From: CBDIDH01 sp965277595
GTDB lineage: Bacteria; Planctomycetota; Planctomycetia; Isosphaerales; Isosphaeraceae
DNA length: 64,000 bases
Assembly (NCBI GenBank): GCA_965277595.1
Contig: CBDIDH010000002.1
Coordinates: 1,054,001 to 1,118,000, forward strand
Direction: 5' to 3'
Shown here: positions 52,229-59,470 of the stretch, piece by piece
Layout of the letters: each line of letters begins with the position of its first letter
Position numbering within the stretch: the stretch's first letter is position 1
Position numbers and translations under genes: made by a program
The notes under the pieces: model-generated
The model's database searches: none
Seen by the model: only the letters and a program-made list of their open reading frames with translations
What the model was told of the DNA's origin: nothing

Positions 52229-54799
52229 TCACGAAATCTCCGAGGCAAACTGACGCGAGGCTTGAAGATGCGTCAGATACTTGCGGGTCAGGGCGTCCGA
52301 GAGAAGCGGCAGGTCCACTTCCATCGAGCTGAGGAAGGAGTCAAGCCAGGGGCGCGTGCCTTCCGCGGTCGACTCGGCGAGCGAGTCAATGCCGATCCCG
52401 CGGAGCCGAGCCATGAAGGAAAGAATCAGGCGCTGTTCGGAGTCGGGCACGGCATCGCCCGAGGGGCGAGGCAATTCGTCAATGCTCGCCGAGAGCGAAT
52501 GGAACTGGAAGGCGAGCGACCTGGGATTGTCCTCGTCGGCCAGGAGGAGGTCAAGCACAGGCGCCGTCTGGAGCCGGCTCATGTACCGCCGTCGATACGT
52601 CATCGCGCTGTCGGCAATCTCCAGAAGGGCTTCCAGAAGCGGACCGTCGGGGCTGGCGATCACCGTCAGGGTGCTCCGCAGCAGGCCGAGCGTCTTCAAC
52701 GACCGTTCCAGGCGACGGCCCATGTCGAGGAAGCGCCAGCCCTGACCGCGCGTCATCCCCTCGGCGATCAGGCCGCCGAAGGCCGCCAGCGTGACAATCT
52801 TCCGGTCCATCAGGTCGAGCATTTCGCTGAGGTCGGCGCGCGGGACCTTTTCGTCGGTCGGCCAGGGGGGAAGGTCCAGGCCGCCGAGAACGCGCCACAT
52901 GTCGGTGGAGATCCGGTCGCGGACGTGGCCGGCCACGCGACGGAGTCCGGCGAGCGTGGAGGCGAGCGTTCCCGGCCTGCGGTCGTCGAAGATCACCGAG
53001 AAGAGTTCGTTGAAGGGCGAGGCGATCCGGGCCGCCGACCCCGCGCCGAGGAATCCGGGCTCGGTCTTTGTCTGGTAGGTCAAGGCCCGCAAAAGAGCGG
53101 GGAGTTCGGGGGCCTCGACCAGGCCCGATTGTTCGGTCAGGCGGACGAGAATTCCGCGCAAAAGACGAACAACGCACTCGGTCCGCTCGACGTAACGGCC
53201 GAGCCAGTAAAGGTCATCGGCGGCTCGGCTGGGAAGGTCGCCGCCGCCTCGGGTCAGTTCGACCGGTCGGACAGTTGCGGGCAAGAGGCTGAAATCGTTG
53301 ACGGGGCCGGGCGAGAGCAGCCAGGTATCCTTGCTCCCGCCCCCCTTCTGCATCGAGACGACGAGGGAACCGTCGGCGCTGGCGACGCGGGTCAGGCCGC
53401 CCGGCATCACGCTGAAGGTGGACCCGTTCGAGGTCAGGAAGGCGCGGACGACGAGGTGACGGGGACGCAGCGAATCGCCGACGAGTGACGGAGCGGTGGA
53501 GAGCTTGAGCCGCTCTTGACCCACATACGCGGCGGGCTCGGCGCGAACGGTCGCGGCAAGCTCGCGAAGTTGACCGGCAGTAAGCTCCTCGCCAAAGACC
53601 GGGGCGCTTCGGGACGGCGGAAAGGTGGACTTGATGACCATCGTCGCGAGGTTCGCCAGCACGTGCTCGCACGAGACCGGATCGCCGCACCACCAGGTCG
53701 GCACCGAGGGCATCAACAACTCTTCGCCGAGCAAGGACCGGCACAAGGCGGGAAGATAGGCGGGGAGCGCGGGGGATTCCACGAGGCCGCTTCCCAGCGC
53801 GTTCGCAACCGCGACGTTTCCGGCGCGAACCGCCTGAACGAGGCCCGCCACGCCCAGGAAGGAGTCACCGCGAAGGTCAAGCGGGTCGCAGTAATCGTCG
53901 TCCACGCGCCTGAGGATCACGTCAACCGGTTGCAGGCCGCCGAGAAGCTTGAGGTAAACCTTGTTGTCGCGGACGGTGAGGTCGCCCCCCTCGACCAGCG
54001 TATAACCAAGGTATCGAGCGAGAAAGGCGTGCTCGAAATAGGTCTCGTTGTACGGACCGGGGGTCAGCAAGACGACCCGGGGGTTGTCGCGATCCCAGGG
54101 GGCGATCGATCGAAGCGAGTCGCGGAGCGTTCGGAAGAAAAACGAGAGCCGCTGAACCCGGCACTCGCGGAAGGTTTCCGGAAGCATCCGCGAGAGAACA
54201 ATCCGGTTCTCCAGCGCGTAACCGGCTCCCGAGGGGGCCTGCGTCCGGTCGCGAAGGACGAAGTACGACCCATCGGGCGCCCGGCCGAGGTCGGCCGCGT
54301 AGAGGTGCAGGTAGCGATCTCCGGGCACGAGCATTCCGTGACAGGGGCGGAGAAAACCGGGGTGCCCGAAGACGAATTCGGGCGGGAGCACGCCGCGCGT
54401 CAAGACGGTTTGCGGGCCGTAGAGATCGGCGAGGAGTCGATCGAGCAGCCGGGCGCGCTGAATCAGGCCGGCTTCCACCGAGAGGGCGGCGGCGGGATCA
54501 ACCAGCAGCGGGATCGGGTCAAGTTCCCAGGGGCGGCTCATTCCGCGCGGGTCGCCGTAAACGTTGTACGTGACACCGTTTTCGCGGATCAGGTGTTTGG
54601 CTTCTTCCCACCGCGTTTTCAGGTCGTTTAGACCCAGCTCGCCCACCCTCGCGAAAAAGTCGCGCCAGTGTGGGCGCAGCCCCGACCCGGCCGAAATGGA
54701 CTCGTCGAACGATCTTCCGTCGAGCGTGTAATCTGGCCCGGGAAGATTTCCGACACCGTCCTCGCCTGTTTCGGTCGTGGCGGAAAGTTGTCCGGTCAT
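52229..54799 (-). CDS. Circularly permuted ATP-grasp / alpha-E fusion protein
   Basis: An 856-residue protein fusing a circularly permuted ATP-grasp domain (about residues 50-510; YGDPRGMSRPWELDPIPLLV near 85, then VLLTPGPYNETYFEHAFLAR) to an alpha-E helical domain (from about 525; SRAADDLYWLGRYVERTECV to the end). In many bacteria these are two genes; here they are one. ATP-grasp enzymes make amide bonds through an acyl-phosphate, and alpha-E domains are thought to assist or carry the substrate. Together with the two transglutaminase genes it forms the cluster type predicted to make or modify a small peptide. The product is not known. Confidence 0.92.
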   Translation of the reverse strand: MTGQLSATTETGEDGVGNLPGPDYTLDGRSFDESISAGSGLRPHWRDFFARVGELGLNDLKTRWEEAKHLIRENGVTYNVYGDPRGMSRPWELDPIPLLVDPAAALSVEAGLIQRARLLDRLLADLYGPQTVLTRGVLPPEFVFGHPGFLRPCHGMLVPGDRYLHLYAADLGRAPDGSYFVLRDRTQAPSGAGYALENRIVLSRMLPETFRECRVQRLSFFFRTLRDSLRSIAPWDRDNPRVVLLTPGPYNETYFEHAFLARYLGYTLVEGGDLTVRDNKVYLKLLGGLQPVDVILRRVDDDYCDPLDLRGDSFLGVAGLVQAVRAGNVAVANALGSGLVESPALPAYLPALCRSLLGEELLMPSVPTWWCGDPVSCEHVLANLATMVIKSTFPPSRSAPVFGEELTAGQLRELAATVRAEPAAYVGQERLKLSTAPSLVGDSLRPRHLVVRAFLTSNGSTFSVMPGGLTRVASADGSLVVSMQKGGGSKDTWLLSPGPVNDFSLLPATVRPVELTRGGGDLPSRAADDLYWLGRYVERTECVVRLLRGILVRLTEQSGLVEAPELPALLRALTYQTKTEPGFLGAGSAARIASPFNELFSVIFDDRRPGTLASTLAGLRRVAGHVRDRISTDMWRVLGGLDLPPWPTDEKVPRADLSEMLDLMDRKIVTLAAFGGLIAEGMTRGQGWRFLDMGRRLERSLKTLGLLRSTLTVIASPDGPLLEALLEIADSAMTYRRRYMSRLQTAPVLDLLLADEDNPRSLAFQFHSLSASIDELPRPSGDAVPDSEQRLILSFMARLRGIGIDSLAESTAEGTRPWLDSFLSSMEVDLPLLSDALTRKYLTHLQASRQFASEIS

Positions 54800-54900
54800 G
54801 TTCTCCCAGAGAGATGGGGAATTGTGACTCGTTCAAGACAAGACGCGATGGCCGTACCTTTTCTTATCCTAGCAAATTTCCCCTGGCCTGTCGCCTCCTC

Positions 54901-54945
54901 GACCAACAGCCCGGGAGAATTGCCAAGTCGGTCTCTTTGATGACC
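54901..54945. repeat. Degenerate half-unit before the 102-bp array
   Basis: GACCAACAGCCCGGGAGAAT and the following bases up to GATGACC align, over 45 positions, with the second half of each 102-bp unit (GACCAACAGCACCGTCCAGT and onward). This looks like an older, diverged copy of that half. Confidence 0.6.
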
Positions 54946-54952
54946 GATGACC

Positions 54953-55612
54953 GATGACCGATGACCAAAAGGCGGAAGTTTTCGGACATCGGTCATCGGG
55001 ACTTTGCCATTCTCCTGACCAACAGCACCGTCCAGTCGCCAGCATGGACGGTTTGATGACCGATGACCAAAAGGCGGAAGTTTTCGGACATCGGTCATCG
55101 GGACTTTGCCATTCTCCTGACCAACAGCACCGTCCAGTCGCCAGCATGGACGGTTTGATGACCGATGGCCAAAAGGCGGAAGTTTTCGGACATCGGTCAT
55201 CGGGACTTTGCCATTCTCCTGACCAACAGCACCGTCCAGTCGCCAGCATGGACGGTTTGATGACCGATGACCAAAAGGCGGAAGTTTTCGGACATCGGTC
55301 ATCGGGACTTTGCCATTCTCCTGACCAACAGCACCGTCCAGTCGCCAGCATGGACGGTTTGATGACCGATGACCAAAAGGCGGAAGTTTTCGGACATCGG
55401 TCATCGGGACTTTGCCATTCTCCTGACCAACAGCACCGTCCAGTCGCCAGCATGGACGGTTTGATGACCGATGGCCAAAAGGCGGAAGTTTTCGGACATC
55501 GGTCATCGGGACTTTGCCATTCTCCTGACCAACAGCACCGTCCAGTCGCCAGCATGGACGGTTTGATGACCGATGGCCAAAAGGCGGAAGTTTTCGGACA
55601 TCGGTCATCGGT
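54953..55612. repeat. 102-bp tandem array, six full units and a partial seventh (element 12)
   Basis: Units begin at 54953, 55055, 55157, 55259, 55361, 55463 and 55565. Each has a hairpin (GATGACCGATG, then AAAAGGCGGAAGTTTTCGGA, then CATCGGTCATC) followed by a 55-base spacer containing GACTTTGCCATTCTCCTGAC and a common CATGGACGGTTT. Copies differ mainly at one base: the second GATGACC reads GATGGCC in units 3, 6 and 7. As 102 is a multiple of three, open frames run through on both strands; I do not regard them as genes. It is the most amplified member of the GACCNAN family. Confidence 0.95.
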
Positions 55613-55753
55613 CCTTGGTCATTAAAATCTCGCCTACGCCTCGCTCTCGGTTGGCTTCGATTTGTCGAAAGAGCAGAGTGAGAAAACCCACGGGTCGGAC
55701 GTGGCCGGAAGTCGCTCGCGGCGACGATCCGGCCACCCGAGAGAATGGGTCGG

Positions 55754-58700
55754 TCAGTTCCCGATCGTGGTCGGCCGGACAGATCGGCGCAGGTCGAGCG
55801 TCAAGGGAGCCTCGGGGTTGGGGGGTTCGGCGACAACGTGAAGAGGCCCGGGGGTGTGGCCGAAGGGAACAAACCGAGACGTCCGACGCCCCTCGGCTTC
55901 ATAGGCGTTCACGGGGAAATTATCGTGCGAGCGGCCACCAGGATGCGAAACGTGATAGGTGCAGCCGCCGACCGAACGCCCCATCCACTCGTCAACCAGG
56001 TCAAAAACCAGCGGCGAGTGGATCGGGATGGTCGGGTGCAGGGCCGAGGGGGGTTGCCAGGCCCGGTAACGAACCCCCGCCACGAACTCTCCGTTCGTCC
56101 CGGTCGGGTGAAGCGGGACAAGGCGGCCGTTGCAGGCGACGACGTGCCGGGTGTCGGTCATCCCCTGAACCTTCACCTCGACGCGCTCGATCGATGAGTC
56201 GACATAACGCGCCGTGCCGCCTGATCCGGCCTCCTCGCCGAGGACATGCCAGGGCTCAATCGCCTGGCGGATCTGCAAGACGATGCCCTGGCGGGCGATC
56301 CGACCAAAGCAGGGGTAACGGAACTCGAAGTGAGGCGCGAACCATTCGCCCTTCAGCGGCAGGCCGGCGGATCGAAGCTCATCGAGAACGTCGGCGAAGT
56401 CTTGCGCGACGAAGTGCGGGAGCAAGAACCGGTCGTGAAGCTCGGTTCCCCAACGCGCCAGCTTCGCCTGGTAGGGATTCTCCCAGAACCGAGCGACCAT
56501 CGCGCGGATGAGAAGCTGTTGCACGAGGCTCATCCGTGGATGCGGAGGCATCTCCAGCGCCCGCATTTCCAGAAGGCCGCGGCGACCGCTCGACGAGTCG
56601 GGCGAATAGAGCTTGTCGATACAGAACTCAGCCCGGTGCGTGTTGCCGGTCACGTCAATCAAGAGGTTGCGGAAGACCCGGTCCACCAGCCAGGGGGGGC
56701 ACCCTCCGCGCTCGGGGATCTGCCGGAAGGCGATTTCCATCTCGTACAGGCTGTCGTTGCGGGCCTCGTCGATTCGAGGAGCCTGGCTCGTCGGCCCGAC
56801 GAACATGCCCGAAAAGAGGTAAGACAGCGACGGATGATTATGCCAGTAGGCAACAAGGCTCCGCAGCAGGTCGGGACGGCGAAGGATCGGGCTGTCGGCG
56901 GCGGAAGGGCCGCCGAGAACGACGTGATTGCCGCCGCCGGTGCCTGTGTGACGGCCGTCCACCATGAACTTCTCGGCCGCGAGGCGGGTCTTGTGGGCCT
57001 CGTCGTAAAGCGTCGTCGTCTGGCTGACGAGCTCGTCCCAGTCGTGCGCGGGGTGAAGGTTCACCTCGATCACGCCGGGGTCGGGGGTGACGCTGAAGTG
57101 GTTGAACCGATCGTCGAGAGGCGGCGGATAGCCCTCGATCCAGAGCGGTGTTCCCTGAGCTTTCGCGGTCGCCTCAACCTGGGTGATCAGGTCGAGATAG
57201 TCTTCCATGTACTGCACGGGGGGCAAGAAGACGTGAAGGCGGCCGTCGCGCGCCTCGACGCAAAGGGCGGTTCGAATCACCCAGGCCGCCGACTCGCCGG
57301 GGCCGGGAACACGGTCTGACGCCGACGCCGACGCCGTTGACGTTCCGCCCTCGCCGAGGCTTTCGCCGGCGACGCGGATCTGCCGGGCGCGGTCGTCGCG
57401 CGTCGGAAGAGGATTTCGCGGGGCGAACGGGTCGAGTTCAATGAACGGGTCGCGGTCGGAGGGGGTCGCCCAGGGGAGCGAGTCGAGCGGCAGGCGGAAG
57501 CCCATCGGCGAATCGCCGGGGATCAGGAAAAGGTGTTCGCGCCTCAGGAAGAGTTGACCGCTTTGCCACCTCGGCCCGCTCGACGTGTCGATCCGCTTGA
57601 TCGGCAGGGTGAACCCGACGACCGTGCCGAGCCCCTGTTCAAAGACCTTCGCCAGGCGCTTGCGTTCCTCGGGATCGTCGAGGTTGTTCTTGAGCGGGTC
57701 GACGTTCGAAGGCAGGCGGCGCTCGCGCCAGAGATAATACCAGGCGTCTTCATAGCCAGGGGCGCAGTAGGTCGGAGAGACGCCCAGGCGGGTCGCGAGT
57801 TCCGTGATGAAGGCGCGGGCGTGGTCGGGGCCATGCCCGTAGTCGGCGTTTTCGTCGGCGAAGAGCGAGGGATCATCCCAGAGCGGTTCACCGTCGCGCC
57901 GCCAGTAGCAGGAAAAGGCCCAGCGCGGCAGAGATTCGCCGGGATACCACTTCCCCTGACCGTGATGGAGCAGGCCCCCCGGCGCGAACCGGTCGCGAAG
58001 CCTTGTGAGCAGTTCACCGCCGAGAACCCGCTTGCGAGGGCCGAGCGCGGTGGTGTTCCACTCGGGAGCCTCGATGTCGTCGGCCGAGACAAAGGTCGGC
58101 TCGCCCCCCATCGTCAGCCGGACATCACCCGCCTTGAGCCGGGCATCGATCGTGTGGCCGAGACCGGCAATTTCCGCCCATTGCGCCTCGGTGTACGGTT
58201 TCGTGACGCGAGGATCTTCATAAATGCGGGTGACCGACATCTCGAAGTGAAAGTCGGGCACGCACGTATCATCGTCGCCGCGCGCCGGATCTTTCGTCCA
58301 CGAGAAGGAACCACTGATCGGCGCCGCGCTGAGCGGTTCGGCGGCGCAGGCGAGCGGAATGTGTCCCTCGCCGGCAAGCAGGCCCGAGGTCGGGTCAAGG
58401 CCGACCCAGCCGGCACCCGGCAAATAGACCTCGGTCCAGGCGTGAAGGTCGGTGAAGTCAACCGAGGCTCCCGACGGGCCATCGAGCGAGACGACGTCGG
58501 GCTTCAACTGGATCAAATATCCCGAAACGAACCGAGCCGCGAGGCCCAGGTGGCGAAACGCCTGCACGAGCAGCCAGGCCGAGTCGCGGCACGAGCCGGT
58601 CGCCAGTTCGAGCGTTTCCTCGGGCGCTTGAATCCCCGCTTCCAGTCGGATGACGTAGCCGACCGCCTGACTCACCCGGCGGTTGATGTCAACCACATAA

Positions 58701-59128
58701 TCCACGGTCCTCGGCTCGTGACGACGCGCGGCCTCGACAAAGGCGGCGAGCTTGGGACCGGCCGGAGCGGCCTCAAGGTAAGGGGCCAGCTCTCGGGCCA
58801 GAGTCGGGTCGTATTCAAACGGATAACTCTCGGCGCTGTCCTCGACGAAGAAGTCAAAGGGGTTGATGACCGTCATGTCGGCCACCAGGTCAACCTCGAC
58901 TTCCAGCACGCGGGAGGGCTTGGGAAAGACCAACCTCGCCAGATAATTGCTGTACGGGTCTTGCTGCCAGTTCAGGAAGTTCGTCTCGGGCTTGATCTTG
59001 AGCGAATAGCTCAAAATCGGCGTCCGGCAGTGCGGCGCGGGGCGGAGCCGGACGACATGCGGAGTCAGTTCCACCGGCCTATCGTACTGGTAGCGGGTCT
59101 TGTGGTTCAGCGCGACGCGAATAGCCAT
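55754..59128 (-). CDS. Transglutaminase-DUF2126 (putative amidoligase) protein
   Basis: An 1124-residue protein. Residues 1-290 are an N-terminal beta region and transglutaminase core with catalytic Cys in SCRDSAWLLVQAFRHLGLAA, His in DLHAWTEVYLPG and Asp in LDPTSG. The rest matches the DUF2126 region, described as a putative amidoligase: GDVRLTMGGEPTFVSADD, GQGKWYPGESLPRWAFSCYW, KFMVDGRHTGTGGGNHVVLG, FRNLLIDVTGNTHRAEFCID. A low-complexity Ser/Ala stretch near 595-610 separates two parts. It is likely the first gene of the unit with the ATP-grasp/alpha-E and small transglutaminase genes, although a 950-base gap with the 102-bp array intervenes. Confidence 0.93.
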   Translation of the reverse strand: MAIRVALNHKTRYQYDRPVELTPHVVRLRPAPHCRTPILSYSLKIKPETNFLNWQQDPYSNYLARLVFPKPSRVLEVEVDLVADMTVINPFDFFVEDSAESYPFEYDPTLARELAPYLEAAPAGPKLAAFVEAARRHEPRTVDYVVDINRRVSQAVGYVIRLEAGIQAPEETLELATGSCRDSAWLLVQAFRHLGLAARFVSGYLIQLKPDVVSLDGPSGASVDFTDLHAWTEVYLPGAGWVGLDPTSGLLAGEGHIPLACAAEPLSAAPISGSFSWTKDPARGDDDTCVPDFHFEMSVTRIYEDPRVTKPYTEAQWAEIAGLGHTIDARLKAGDVRLTMGGEPTFVSADDIEAPEWNTTALGPRKRVLGGELLTRLRDRFAPGGLLHHGQGKWYPGESLPRWAFSCYWRRDGEPLWDDPSLFADENADYGHGPDHARAFITELATRLGVSPTYCAPGYEDAWYYLWRERRLPSNVDPLKNNLDDPEERKRLAKVFEQGLGTVVGFTLPIKRIDTSSGPRWQSGQLFLRREHLFLIPGDSPMGFRLPLDSLPWATPSDRDPFIELDPFAPRNPLPTRDDRARQIRVAGESLGEGGTSTASASASDRVPGPGESAAWVIRTALCVEARDGRLHVFLPPVQYMEDYLDLITQVEATAKAQGTPLWIEGYPPPLDDRFNHFSVTPDPGVIEVNLHPAHDWDELVSQTTTLYDEAHKTRLAAEKFMVDGRHTGTGGGNHVVLGGPSAADSPILRRPDLLRSLVAYWHNHPSLSYLFSGMFVGPTSQAPRIDEARNDSLYEMEIAFRQIPERGGCPPWLVDRVFRNLLIDVTGNTHRAEFCIDKLYSPDSSSGRRGLLEMRALEMPPHPRMSLVQQLLIRAMVARFWENPYQAKLARWGTELHDRFLLPHFVAQDFADVLDELRSAGLPLKGEWFAPHFEFRYPCFGRIARQGIVLQIRQAIEPWHVLGEEAGSGGTARYVDSSIERVEVKVQGMTDTRHVVACNGRLVPLHPTGTNGEFVAGVRYRAWQPPSALHPTIPIHSPLVFDLVDEWMGRSVGGCTYHVSHPGGRSHDNFPVNAYEAEGRRTSRFVPFGHTPGPLHVVAEPPNPEAPLTLDLRRSVRPTTIGN

Positions 59129-59470
59129 GAGTTGCCGACACTCCGACCCGGTAAGGTCTTACGACCCCTGTCCTTGACAATGAATCCGCACTCCCCGACC
59201 GACACGACCGCCCGGGGAGGCCGCGATTTCCTCCGCGATAGAATGAAAAAAGGGGTCCGGTGAGACCCCTTCAAGCCCGCTCCATGTTGCAACGATTATA
59301 CCACACGCCCCGCGCATGCCTTCGACGTGTGTTCTAACCTCCCATTCCGCCCAATTTTCAATGTTTCGCCGTTGCGAGAGGTCAACGGGCACACGCCACG
59401 TCCGCCCAAAAATCAGGCAGACATGGCCTGTTTTCGTTGCAATAACGGAGCCTGGCGGGTTTTGATCGGG
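59129..59470. other. Intergenic region, nothing recognised
   Basis: This gap of 342 bases lies between the DUF2126 start and the PEP carboxylase stop. It contains no GACCNAN element and no protein-like frame that I would support (a 77-codon minus frame at 59159-59392 shows no family features). Confidence 0.5.

Noticed and set aside
54953..55612. CRISPR array
   Set aside because: All 102 bases of the unit repeat, so there are no unique spacers, and there are no cas genes in the window.
2696..55612. All GACCNAN elements as intrinsic terminators
   Set aside because: Several lie upstream of two divergent genes, they lack T-runs, and the porin gene already has a separate, stronger hairpin terminator just before its element.
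54954..55625. Repeat protein of 34-residue units on either strand of the 102-bp array
   Set aside because: The period is a multiple of three, so frames stay open by chance. There is no start signal and no protein family match by eye, and the units contain hairpins typical of non-coding repeats.
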